From: Pseudodesulfovibrio sp.
GTDB lineage: Bacteria > Desulfobacterota > Desulfovibrionia > Desulfovibrionales > Desulfovibrionaceae
NCBI RefSeq assembly: GCF_028692895.1
Contig: NZ_JAQUWN010000007.1
Location: 1 to 64,000, forward strand
DNA length: 64,000 nucleotides
Direction: 5' to 3'
Of the stretch, positions 6,678-14,930 are shown one piece after another. Each line of letters begins with the position of its first letter. The first letter of the stretch is position 1. A program made the position numbers and the translations under genes. Under the pieces are notes generated by a model, which did not search any database, was not told the origin of the DNA, and saw nothing but the letters and a program-made list of their open reading frames with translations.

Positions 6678-7292
6678 ATGGCGGAGACCGACGGGCGCGA
6701 CAGGCTGACCAGGATAGTGGATTTCCTCAACGAGTGCGGAATGCTGCGCAAGACGCCGCGCACCGGCTACCAGTTTCTCGGCTCCGGGAGCGAGGACGTG
6801 GCCCAGCACTCCTTCCGCACGGCGGTCATCGGCCACGTGCTGGCGCTCATGGCCGGTGCGGACGTGGCCCGCACCACCTACATGTGCCTCTTCCACGACC
6901 TGCACGAGGCGCGCACCGGCGATTTCAACTACGTCAACCGCATCTACAACAAGTCCACCCGCACCCAGGCCCTGGAGCACGCCACCAGGGGGACCGGCCT
7001 GGAGGAGGACGTGCTCGGCTACTGGAAGGAGCTGGAGGAGACCGAGACCCTGGAGGCGAAGCTGGCCCAGGACGCGGACCAGATCGACTTCATCCTCAAC
7101 CTCAAGGAGGAGTGGGACCAGGGCAACCGGTATGCGGGCGACTGGCTGGAGATGGCCGTGCAGCGGGTGCGCACGGAGTGGGGCCGCAAGCTGGCCGAGA
7201 CCGTGGCCAGGACAGACCACAAGGAGTGGTGGTTTCTTGGCCCGGACAGGGACTGGTGGACCCGCAAGAACGGCAAGCCCAAGTCGGAGTAG
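6678..7292 (+). CDS. HD domain phosphohydrolase, YfbR-like
   Basis: A 204-residue cytosolic protein of the HD superfamily. The metal ligands are visible as His44 (AQHSFR), His73-Asp74 (LFHDLHEA) and an Asp near residue 134 (QDADQIDF). The layout matches the YfbR/COG1896 group, whose E. coli member is a 5'-deoxynucleotidase, so nucleotide or nucleoside-phosphate hydrolysis is a fair guess. The ATG at 6678 is preceded by GGAGCGGAAGAG. A longer in-frame extension upstream is low in coding character and was not used. It is divergent from the peptide array and upstream of mlaE, with no obvious link to either. Confidence 0.82.
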   Translation: MAETDGRDRLTRIVDFLNECGMLRKTPRTGYQFLGSGSEDVAQHSFRTAVIGHVLALMAGADVARTTYMCLFHDLHEARTGDFNYVNRIYNKSTRTQALEHATRGTGLEEDVLGYWKELEETETLEAKLAQDADQIDFILNLKEEWDQGNRYAGDWLEMAVQRVRTEWGRKLAETVARTDHKEWWFLGPDRDWWTRKNGKPKSE

Positions 7293-7502
7293 GCCCGGCG
7301 CACAGAAGAAAATAATTAGCTGACCCGATTTCATCGGGCAATGCCCTTGCCGTTTGTCGCCGGATTGGGTACACAACATAGAATTATAGTAGGTTGTAAG
7401 CGTCGAGACGTCGGGCAAGTGCGGTGGTCCCGGCGAGGAGGCGGGAGTGCATTTCGGGATATCCGCCCCTTTTTTGCAGGGGCGGAAGAGGTGGGACCGT
7501 TC

Positions 7503-8303
7503 ATGGCCGAAAAGGCGCAAAGCGCAGTTGTTTCCCCGGCGGGGCTCGTGATCGGCAGGACTCTGGACGAACTCGGCAACCTGTTCCTGTTCTTCCTGGA
7601 GTCCGTGGCCCTGATATTCGCGGGCTGGGGCCAGTTGGCCAAGACCGTGCGCCAGATCTATTTCATCGGCGTCCAGTCCGTGAGCGTCATCGCGCTCATC
7701 GGCCTGTTCACCGGCATGGTCATGGGCATGCAGCTCTACTACGCCCTGTCCACCTTCGGGGCCGACGGCTTCCTGGGCACGGGCGTGGCCCTGTCCATGG
7801 TGCGCGAGCTCGCGCCGGTCCTTTCCGCCATCATGCTCACGGGCCGCGCCGGTTCGGCCATGACCGCCGAGATCGGCGTCATGCGCATCTCCGAGCAGAT
7901 CGACGCCCTGACCATCATGGACATCAACCCCAAGCGCTACCTGGTGGCGCCCAAGATGGCCGCCTGCCTGCTTTCATTCCCCATCCTGACCACCTTCTTC
8001 AACCTCATAGCCATGTGGGGCGGCTGGCTCACCGGCGTCAAGCTGCTGGGCGCCAACGAGGGCGTGTACTGGGCGCGGGTGCAGGACGCCCTGGACTGGG
8101 GGGACATCGAGGGCGGCCTGATCAAGGCCGTGGTCTTCGGCGTCCTGGTCTGCACCATCTGCTGTTACGAAGGGTACTTCACGCACATCCGCTCCGGCCA
8201 CGCCGGGCCCGAGGGCGTGAGCCAGTCCACCACCAGCGCGGTGGTCAAATCCTGCGTGGTCATCCTTGCGGCCGACTACGTGCTCACCTCGCTGCTCTGG
8301 TAG
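7503..8303 (+). CDS. mlaE: MlaE-type ABC transporter permease
   Basis: A 266-residue inner-membrane permease of the Mla/MCE lipid-transport ABC system that keeps phospholipids out of the outer leaflet of the outer membrane. Five to six hydrophobic segments and the family motifs are visible: FTGMVMGMQLYY, VRELAPVLSAIMLTGRAGSAM, and TAEIGVMRISEQIDAL near the middle. The ATG at 7503 is chosen because the upstream extension is unlike the family and GAGGTGG lies nine bases before it. First gene of mlaEFDC-A; there is no mlaB (STAS) gene in the cluster. Confidence 0.93.
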   Translation: MAEKAQSAVVSPAGLVIGRTLDELGNLFLFFLESVALIFAGWGQLAKTVRQIYFIGVQSVSVIALIGLFTGMVMGMQLYYALSTFGADGFLGTGVALSMVRELAPVLSAIMLTGRAGSAMTAEIGVMRISEQIDALTIMDINPKRYLVAPKMAACLLSFPILTTFFNLIAMWGGWLTGVKLLGANEGVYWARVQDALDWGDIEGGLIKAVVFGVLVCTICCYEGYFTHIRSGHAGPEGVSQSTTSAVVKSCVVILAADYVLTSLLW

Positions 8304-8315
8304 GGACTGCGCGAT

Positions 8316-9155
8316 ATGGTAATGAGCAAGGCCCCGAGCATCCGGCTGGAGAACCTCGCCGTGGGATACGGCGGCAAGGCCGTGGTCGGCGGGCTGAACC
8401 TGGAGTTTCCCGGCGGCAGGCTGACCATGGTGGTCGGCGGTTCGGGCTCGGGCAAGTCCACGCTGCTCAAGCACATCCTCCAGCTCCAGCCCGCCATCGA
8501 GGGCAAGATATTTTTCGGCGGCCACGACATGTGCTCCCTGTCCCGCAACCAGATGCACTGCATCCGCCAGCGCATGGGCGTCCTCTTCCAGGACGGCGCG
8601 CTGCTCGGGTCGCTGAGGCTCAAAGACAACATCGCCCTGCCGCTTCGGGAGCACACCCGGCTCAAGGAGGCGGAGATCATGGATATCGTGGCCGACCGGC
8701 TGGAGCTGGTGGGGCTCGGCCACGCGCTGGAGCTTTTCCCCAACGAGCTGTCGGGCGGGATGCGCAAGCGCGCCGGGCTGGCGCGGGCCCTGGTCATGGA
8801 CCCGCAGGTCCTGTTCTGCGACGAGCCCACCTCGGGCCTGGACCCGGTCATGTCCGCCGAGCTGGACCAGTTGCTGCTGGAGATGATGCGCCATTTCGAC
8901 ATGACCATGGTCGTGGTCACCCACGACCTGGCGAGCATGCGCGCCCTGGCCGATCACGTCGTGGTCCTCGGGGACGGGCGGTGCCTGTTCCAGGGAAACC
9001 TTGAGGAGCTGGAGCGCACCGGCGATCCGTACCTGCGCAACTTCCTGGACCGCACCGCCGAAGGGCGTGACGCGCCCAGGCTGACCCGCCCCCCCCTCGG
9101 GCAGGACCGGGGCGTCATGAAGCGCAACTGCGACAAAATACTGGGTGAATCATAA
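8316..9155 (+). CDS. mlaF: MlaF-type ABC transporter ATP-binding protein
   Basis: A 279-residue cytosolic ATPase of the Mla system. It has Walker A GGSGSGKST at residues 41-49, signature LSGGMRKRAGLARAL, Walker B VLFCDEPTSGLDP, and a switch His in VVVTHDL. The LSGGMRKR form is typical of MCE-associated ATPases. AGGGA precedes the ATG at 8316 by about nine bases; a second ATG six bases on is possible. The C-terminal 30 residues extend past the usual core. It lies 12 bases downstream of mlaE. Confidence 0.95.
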   Translation: MVMSKAPSIRLENLAVGYGGKAVVGGLNLEFPGGRLTMVVGGSGSGKSTLLKHILQLQPAIEGKIFFGGHDMCSLSRNQMHCIRQRMGVLFQDGALLGSLRLKDNIALPLREHTRLKEAEIMDIVADRLELVGLGHALELFPNELSGGMRKRAGLARALVMDPQVLFCDEPTSGLDPVMSAELDQLLLEMMRHFDMTMVVVTHDLASMRALADHVVVLGDGRCLFQGNLEELERTGDPYLRNFLDRTAEGRDAPRLTRPPLGQDRGVMKRNCDKILGES

Positions 9156-9173
9156 CGTCCGGAAGGGTAAGCG

Positions 9174-9617
9174 ATGAAGTTCAAGAAAGAAACGGCGGTA
9201 GGCCTCTTCGTCCTGGTGGGCCTGGTGGCCGTGGCCTACATGAGCATCAAGCTCGGCAACGTCCAACTGTTCACGGACAAGTATTATACGGTCAAGGCCA
9301 ACTTTTCCGACATCTCCGGGCTCAAGGTCAACGCCCCGGTCCAGATGTTCGGCGTCAAGATAGGGTTTGTGGAGGCCATCTCGCTCAACCAGGACAAGGG
9401 CGTGGCCTGCGTGCGGATGCTCATCGACAAGGAGGTCAAGCTGGCGGACGACGCCATCGTATCGGTCAAGACCAACGGCCTGATCGGCGACAAGTACCTC
9501 AAGATCGCGCCCGGCGGGCTGGGCGACCCGGTCAAGGACGGGGACACGCTGTTTGACACCAACCCGGCTATCGACTTAGAAGACCTAATCAGTAAATTTG
9601 CCTTCGGCAAGGTCTAG
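9174..9617 (+). CDS. mlaD: MlaD-type MCE-domain substrate-binding protein
   Basis: A 147-residue protein with one N-terminal membrane segment (about residues 8-26) and a single MCE domain seen in YYTVKANFSDISGLKVNAPV and VKTNGLIGDKYLKI. It forms the periplasmic hexameric ring on top of MlaE in known systems. Length is typical for a one-domain MlaD. GGAAGGG precedes the ATG. Its last about 40 bases are AT-richer than the rest. Confidence 0.93.
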   Translation: MKFKKETAVGLFVLVGLVAVAYMSIKLGNVQLFTDKYYTVKANFSDISGLKVNAPVQMFGVKIGFVEAISLNQDKGVACVRMLIDKEVKLADDAIVSVKTNGLIGDKYLKIAPGGLGDPVKDGDTLFDTNPAIDLEDLISKFAFGKV

Positions 9618-9643
9618 AGACTCTAGGGTCCATGAGGGAGACG

Positions 9644-10291
9644 ATGCTTAACAAAAAGACATTTGCGGCGTTCGTGCTCATCTGTGCGTGCCTGGTCGGC
9701 TCGGCTGCTGCCGCAGGGCAGACCCCCACCGAGCGGGTCAAGGAAGGCGCGGACAAGATCATCAAGATACTTTCCGAGCCCGCGATCGGGGACACAGCCC
9801 AACACGACGCCGCGATCAAGGAGCTGCGGACGGTCGCCGAGCAGTACATCGACTTCCGCCTGACCACCATGTACGCGGTGGGCAAGCCCTGGCTCAAAAT
9901 GTCCAAGGACCTGCAGGACCGGATCACCGAGGCCTTCATCCAGCTCATGGAGCGCACCTACCTCAAGCGGATTCCCGCCTACAACGGGCAGGGGGTGCAG
10001 TACCTCAAGGAGGAGATCGACGGCAAGAAAGCCAAGGTCGTTTCGGAAATAAATGACAAGGATAAGAAATTAGTAGTTGAATTTCGATTGAGAATGGTAC
10101 AAGAAGTATGGATGATATACGATGTGGTCGCCGAAGGTGTGAGCCTGGTGGCCAATTATCGCAGTCAGTTTTCCCAGGTGCTGGCCGACGGAACCGGCGA
10201 GGAGCTGCTTGATTTGATCCAGAAGCGGATAAAGCAACTGGACGAACAGGGCGACGGCGGCGACGACAACGCCACGTGCTCTAAAGGATAG
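9644..10291 (+). CDS. mlaC: MlaC-type periplasmic phospholipid shuttle
   Basis: A 215-residue exported protein of the MlaC/Ttg2D family that carries phospholipid between MlaA at the outer membrane and MlaD at the inner membrane. A signal peptide spans about residues 1-24 (cut near AAAAG). The DUF330-type fold is recognised from the FRLTTMYAVGKPW segment and DVVAEGVSLVANYRSQF near the end. The ATG at 9644 is preferred to 9632 because GAGGGAGA lies just before it. A patch at about 10045-10125 is clearly AT-rich with codons rare in the neighbours, without breaking the frame. Confidence 0.9.
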   Translation: MLNKKTFAAFVLICACLVGSAAAAGQTPTERVKEGADKIIKILSEPAIGDTAQHDAAIKELRTVAEQYIDFRLTTMYAVGKPWLKMSKDLQDRITEAFIQLMERTYLKRIPAYNGQGVQYLKEEIDGKKAKVVSEINDKDKKLVVEFRLRMVQEVWMIYDVVAEGVSLVANYRSQFSQVLADGTGEELLDLIQKRIKQLDEQGDGGDDNATCSKG

Positions 10292-10300
10292 TTGAAGAAA

Positions 10301-11122
10301 ATGAATCTCCGGCTGGTGATCGCTTTTGTCCTGACCGCGCTCCTCCTCGTGGGGGCGGGGTCCGCCTTAGCCGCCGACGCCAACCGGGGTGACAAGATCG
10401 TCGTCTCCCAGCTCACGGACATGAAGGGCGCGGGCGCGGCCACCGACTCCTCGGACTACGCCGACTTCAACGACGATGAATACGCCGACACCAAGACCCT
10501 GATCAACGATCCCCTGGTGGTTTGGAACAAATTCTGGTTCTACTTCAACGACGCCATGTTCCACGGCGTGCTCAAGCCCGTGGCCACCGGCTACGCCTGG
10601 GCCGTGCCGGCCAAGCCCCGCCAGTGGGTGCGCAACTTCTTCGTCAACATGCTCTTCCCGGTCCGCTTCGTGAACGACATCCTCCAGGGCAAGTTCGACG
10701 CGGCCTACATGGAATTCTCCAAGTTCATCGCCAACACCAGCTTCGGCCTGCTCGGCTTCGTGGACGTCACGGCGGACAAGAAGAAGCTCTGGCTTCCCGA
10801 GCGCCCCACGGCCGACGGCTTCGGCCAGACGCTGGGCAAGGCGCAGGTCGGCCACGGCGTCTACCTGGTCTGGCCCTTCCTCGGCCCCAGCTCCGTGCGC
10901 GAGACCGTGGGCTGGGTGGGCGACTATTTCCTCGACCCGCTCTCCTACTGCGACCTCACGCTGCTGGAGATGGCGGGCATCAAGGCCTACAAGAACGTGA
11001 ACAACATCTCGCTGGAGCTCCAGACCAACGAGTACGAGGCCATCACCAGCGGCGCCATCGACAAGTACGCCGCTGTGCGCGACGCCTACATCCGCTTCCG
11101 GGCCAAGAAGGTCCAGGAGTAG
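10301..11122 (+). CDS. mlaA: MlaA (VacJ) family outer-membrane lipid-asymmetry protein
   Basis: A 273-residue protein of the MlaA family, which removes phospholipid from the outer leaflet of the outer membrane and hands it to MlaC. Recognised from DPLVVWNKFWFYFNDAMF, PVRFVNDILQGKFDAA, NTSFGLLGFVDV and FGQTLGKAQVGHGVYLV. The N-terminal signal has no lipobox Cys (it ends in GSALAADA), so unlike E. coli MlaA it is probably not a lipoprotein. The ATG at 10301 is used; a TTG at 10292, directly after the mlaC stop, is an alternative. Confidence 0.92.
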   Translation: MNLRLVIAFVLTALLLVGAGSALAADANRGDKIVVSQLTDMKGAGAATDSSDYADFNDDEYADTKTLINDPLVVWNKFWFYFNDAMFHGVLKPVATGYAWAVPAKPRQWVRNFFVNMLFPVRFVNDILQGKFDAAYMEFSKFIANTSFGLLGFVDVTADKKKLWLPERPTADGFGQTLGKAQVGHGVYLVWPFLGPSSVRETVGWVGDYFLDPLSYCDLTLLEMAGIKAYKNVNNISLELQTNEYEAITSGAIDKYAAVRDAYIRFRAKKVQE

Positions 11123-11147
11123 CCCCGGCCCGCCAGGGCCTTTCCCC

Positions 11148-11621
11148 ATGCTGATCGCCGTCATTTCGGACTCCCACATGGCCCGCCCCGAGGCCTGGCT
11201 CGACCGCGTCTACGCCAAGTGGCTCGCGCCCGCCGACCACCTCGTCCACTGCGGCGACATCACCTCGCCCGCCACCTGGTCCTATTTTCTTCAGCACCCG
11301 AGCTTCCACTGCGTCCGCGGCAACTGCGACCACGACCTCCAACTGGTGGACGAGCTCGAACCCATGCTCACCGCCGCCCTCGGCCCGCTGACCGTGGGCG
11401 TCACCCACGGCTGGGGCCCCCGCTCCCAAGTCGGGCTGGCCGCGGCCCGCGCCTTCGGTCCCGGCTGCGACCTGGTCTGCTACGGCCACACCCACATCCG
11501 CGACTGGTCCGTGCTCGACGGCGTCCGGGTCTGCAACCCCGGCTCCCTCGGCGAAGGCTCGCTCGCCCACATCAAGGTGGACGAGCAGGGCGGCATGGCC
11601 TGCCGCTTCATAGACATCTAG
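11148..11621 (+). CDS. YfcE/MJ0936-type metallophosphoesterase
   Basis: A 157-residue cytosolic phosphodiesterase. The full set of metal-binding motifs is present: AVISDSH at the start, HCGDI, GNCDHD, VTHGWG and CYGHTH. This matches the small YfcE/MJ0936 group, which has phosphodiesterase activity on model substrates and no settled physiological role. It starts 25 bases after mlaA and may ride on that transcript. A short GC hairpin at about 11635-11660 follows and could terminate it. Confidence 0.88.
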   Translation: MLIAVISDSHMARPEAWLDRVYAKWLAPADHLVHCGDITSPATWSYFLQHPSFHCVRGNCDHDLQLVDELEPMLTAALGPLTVGVTHGWGPRSQVGLAAARAFGPGCDLVCYGHTHIRDWSVLDGVRVCNPGSLGEGSLAHIKVDEQGGMACRFIDI

Positions 11622-11781
11622 CCCGCACTCGTTCGGGGCCGCCTTCCCGCGGCCCTTGTTCTCCGATAGCGGGGCAGGGCCGAACGCTCGCCGGCATTTA
11701 CGACGGAAAGATGACTTTTGGGGTGGGGAATTCCTTAAGACGCGCTCAACCTGCTTTACATTCGGTCGTTGTTGAGGTGAA

Positions 11782-14298
11782 ATGCGTTATATGCTCAACG
11801 CCTCCGCTCCGGTGGACACCTCCACTCTGCACCATGGCCGGCGACTCATGCAGGCACTCGCCGTCATCTACTCCAGGCCGATCACCTTCGTGCACGCCCC
11901 CATGGGGTACGGCAAGACCGTGGCCGTGCGGGAATACCTTGGGAAACGGGCGGCCCGGACCATCTGGACGACAGTGCTGACCCCGGCCCAGAGCGCGTTC
12001 TGGGGGGATTTCTGCCGGATGCTGCGCCGCAGCCTGCCCGAGGCGTCGGGAGTGGCGGACGCCCTGGAAGAGCTCGGCTATCCCACCGATCCCGTCAAGC
12101 TTGACGCGGCCCGGGGCATGATCGCGCGGGTGGATTTTCCCCCCGACACCGTGCTGGTCTTCGACGACGTGCACTTGCTGCCGGAGTCGGCCTCCGGGGG
12201 GCTGGTCGCGCTCTGCCTGCTCCTGGCCAGGCAGGGCGGGTGCCCGCCCATCGTCCTCATCTCACGCCACGCGCCGGGCCAGGACCTGGCCGAGCCTCTG
12301 CTCAAGGGCGTGGTCACGGAGGTCGAGCCCTCGCTCTTCGCCCTGAACCGGGAGGAGATCCGCGCCTACTACGCCGGTTGCGGCATCTCCCTGGATGAAC
12401 AGGACGCCGCGCGCCTGCTCAAGGCCACCGGCGGCTGGATCAGCGCGCTCTACCTTTACCTGCTGCACTATGTCCGCCACGGGAACCTGGCCGAGCCCAC
12501 GGAGCCGCACACCCTGCTGGCCAACCAGATTTTCGACCGGCTTCCGGAGGAGACGCGGCTGCTCCTCCTGCTTCTTTCGCCCCACGAGAGTTTTCCCGTG
12601 GCCCTGGCCCGGCTTTTTTCAGACCGGGCCGAGGCCATCCTCGCGGAGCTGCTGCGCCGCAACGCCTTCATCGCCTTCGATCCGGTCACGTCGAGCTACA
12701 CCCTGCACGCGCTGTTCCGGGAGTTCCTGAGGAAGCGGTTCGGCGATCTGCCCATGGAGCAGCGTCGAGACGCCTACATGCGCAGCGCCGAATGGCTGAT
12801 CCGGCGTGACGAGGTCAGCCGGGCCGTCAAGCTGCTGGCCGAGGTGGACGACTGCGCCAGCATGCTCGACCTCCTGAACACGGTGGCCGAGCGCATGCGC
12901 ATCACCGAAGGCAGCGGCCTGCGCCTCGCCCTGTTCCGCTCCTGCCCGCCAGAGCTGCTGGAGCAGTACCCCGGCGTGATGTTCCGCTATGCCATGGCCG
13001 CGCTGAGCGGCAAGGATTTCCCCACCTTCACGACCCAGCTCGCCCGCCTGGAAGGCTACTGCTCCTCCCTGCCCGAGGACGACGTGGCGGCCAACAACTG
13101 GCGGGGGGAGCTGGAGCTCCTGCGCGCCTTCACGCGGTACAACGACATCGTGGGCATGTCGGAGTGCCATCGGCGCGCTGCGGTGTATTTCGAGCGGGCG
13201 GGCGCCGAGGGCAGCCGCTTTTTCGGCCATGACCCGTGGACCCTGGGGTCGCCGTCGGTGCTGTACATGTTCTACCGCGAGAGCGGGACCCTGGCCGAGA
13301 CGCTCCAGCAGATGCGCGCCTGCCTGCCGCACTACACCCGGCTGACCGGGATGCATGGGGCCGGCGCCGAGGACGTCATGCTGGGCGAGGCGCTGTTCTA
13401 TGCCGGAAAGTTCGAGGCGGCGGCCGTTGCCGGGCACCGGGCCCTGTCCACGGCGAGGGAGTATGACCAGGTCGGCATCGAGATCTGCGCCCTGTTCCTG
13501 CTCGCCCTGCTGGAACTGGTGCAAGGCGATTTCGGCAAGGCCATGGACCGGCTGCGCGCCATGCGCGAGCGGATCGAGGAGAAGCGGGCCTTTTCCCTGC
13601 TCCAGACCGTTGACCTGTGCTCCGGGTTCCTGCACGCCTTTCTCCACCGGTCCGAGGGCATCCCGCCCTGGCTGGCCCAGGGCGGGGACGAGAAGTTCTA
13701 CGCCTTTGCGGGCGGCTGCTCCTACATCGTGCTCGGCTACTCCCTGCTGCACGCCGGGGAATACGCCGAGCTGGTTGGCCGCATCAGCCAGCAGTTGGAA
13801 AAAGGAATCTTCGCCCGGAACCTCATGTTCTCCATCTACGGCCACCTGCTCGTCGCGGCGGGCGACACCGGCCTGGGCCTGCTGGGCAAGGCGGACACCG
13901 CCCTGCTGGCCGCCCTGGACCTCGCCCTGCCGGACGACATCCTCATGCCCTTCGCGGTTCACGCCTCCTTCCTGCCGCAGCTCAAGCCCCTCAAGGACGA
14001 TCCGACCTATGGCCCCGGCGTTACACGCATCCTGCAACTGTCGGCCATCTTGGAAAAGGCGCGCAACGGCATCGTCTCGCGCTGCTTCCCGGAGGCGACC
14101 CGGCCCCTGACCCCGCGCGAGCGCGAGCTGGTCCGGCTGGCCCTGGCGGGCATGACCTACAAGAAGATCGGCTCGGCGACCGGCCTGGCGCCCAATTCGG
14201 TCAAACGCTACTTCGCCGCCCTTTACAAGAAGCTCGGCATCAGCAACCGCGAGCAGTTGAAGCAGTATTTTCACGCCGAGGACGCGGGCGGCCGCTGA
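11782..14298 (+). CDS. MalT/LAL-type LuxR family transcriptional regulator
   Basis: An 838-residue regulator with the MalT plan: N-terminal STAND-type ATPase, a long TPR-like helical middle and a C-terminal LuxR helix-turn-helix. The P-loop is APMGYGKT at residues 39-46, and the Walker B-like part is LVFDDVHLLP. The DNA-binding domain is the last 65 residues or so (LTPRERELVRLALAG through LGISNREQLKQYF). GAGGTGA lies before the ATG. Such proteins usually activate a neighbouring operon on binding a small inducer. The next gene downstream is the start of the secretion operon, making that the natural target, though this is inference. Confidence 0.88.
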   Translation: MRYMLNASAPVDTSTLHHGRRLMQALAVIYSRPITFVHAPMGYGKTVAVREYLGKRAARTIWTTVLTPAQSAFWGDFCRMLRRSLPEASGVADALEELGYPTDPVKLDAARGMIARVDFPPDTVLVFDDVHLLPESASGGLVALCLLLARQGGCPPIVLISRHAPGQDLAEPLLKGVVTEVEPSLFALNREEIRAYYAGCGISLDEQDAARLLKATGGWISALYLYLLHYVRHGNLAEPTEPHTLLANQIFDRLPEETRLLLLLLSPHESFPVALARLFSDRAEAILAELLRRNAFIAFDPVTSSYTLHALFREFLRKRFGDLPMEQRRDAYMRSAEWLIRRDEVSRAVKLLAEVDDCASMLDLLNTVAERMRITEGSGLRLALFRSCPPELLEQYPGVMFRYAMAALSGKDFPTFTTQLARLEGYCSSLPEDDVAANNWRGELELLRAFTRYNDIVGMSECHRRAAVYFERAGAEGSRFFGHDPWTLGSPSVLYMFYRESGTLAETLQQMRACLPHYTRLTGMHGAGAEDVMLGEALFYAGKFEAAAVAGHRALSTAREYDQVGIEICALFLLALLELVQGDFGKAMDRLRAMRERIEEKRAFSLLQTVDLCSGFLHAFLHRSEGIPPWLAQGGDEKFYAFAGGCSYIVLGYSLLHAGEYAELVGRISQQLEKGIFARNLMFSIYGHLLVAAGDTGLGLLGKADTALLAALDLALPDDILMPFAVHASFLPQLKPLKDDPTYGPGVTRILQLSAILEKARNGIVSRCFPEATRPLTPRERELVRLALAGMTYKKIGSATGLAPNSVKRYFAALYKKLGISNREQLKQYFHAEDAGGR

Positions 14299-14930
14299 GG
14301 GGCCGCCGGTCCTCCTTCGCGGACAGACCGTCCGACCGGTCCCCGCCGCCCTTCCTTCCATGACGTTCCCTCGCCGTGGTCCTTCGGGGCCCTTGCCGCG
14401 CCCGGCGACCGGGCTTTGTCGCCGCATGGAAGGGGCTAACCGTCGCATTTCGCCTTTTTTCCCCTCTAACCGGCTGTCCTGTCCTGATAATTGTTGTATT
14501 TTTTATGATAACATGCTGATTTTCAAAAGAAAAAATAATTAACACCCTAACCATACGGAATCACTGAATTTCAGTTGTGGCTATCACCTTGGGTGATATT
14601 GCCGCAAAAAAATCGGAAGGCTAAACATGGTTCCTTCTCCCTGGGCCAGGAGGACCGGACGGGTGTTCGGTCCGGCGTGCCCAGGGCGCAACGGTATTCG
14701 CCGAATGCCCGATTTCGGCAACGAGAGGAGGGCGGCGGGGCGAATCCATGGTGGCGGTGATGATCCCGTGAGGCCTTCCGGCCATGTCCCGAGCTTTTCG
14801 GTGTCGCTCAGCCGGGTGCGGCCGTCCGGAGGAGCCTCCGGTCCCGCCTGATTTTCTTCGAATGGCAGCAGCGTATGCCCGGCCGGTTCGGCGGCGCGGG
14901 CTTTCGGCAATCCCCAGTGGAGGACAGTTC
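14299..14930 (+). promoter_or_regulatory. Long leader region upstream of the secretion operon
   Basis: A 630-base gene-free region with two characters. An AT-rich island (about 14480-14625, unlike the surroundings) is the likely promoter area. After it comes a GC-rich stretch with nested pairings: CCCTGGGC (14639-14646) with GCCCAGGG (14679-14686) enclosing GGACCG/CGGTCC, and then GCCGAA/TTCGGC (14700-14719). This could be a structured 5' untranslated region of several hundred bases. I do not recognise a known riboswitch. Short open frames here have no good start context. Confidence 0.45.

Noticed and set aside
14575..14760. 61-codon frame in the leader of the secretion operon
   Set aside because: No ribosome site or family pattern, and it overlaps the predicted stems.
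14600..14760. Possible cyclic-di-GMP riboswitch before the TolC-type gene
   Set aside because: Stems exist, but the conserved GEMM bases and loop order could not be matched.
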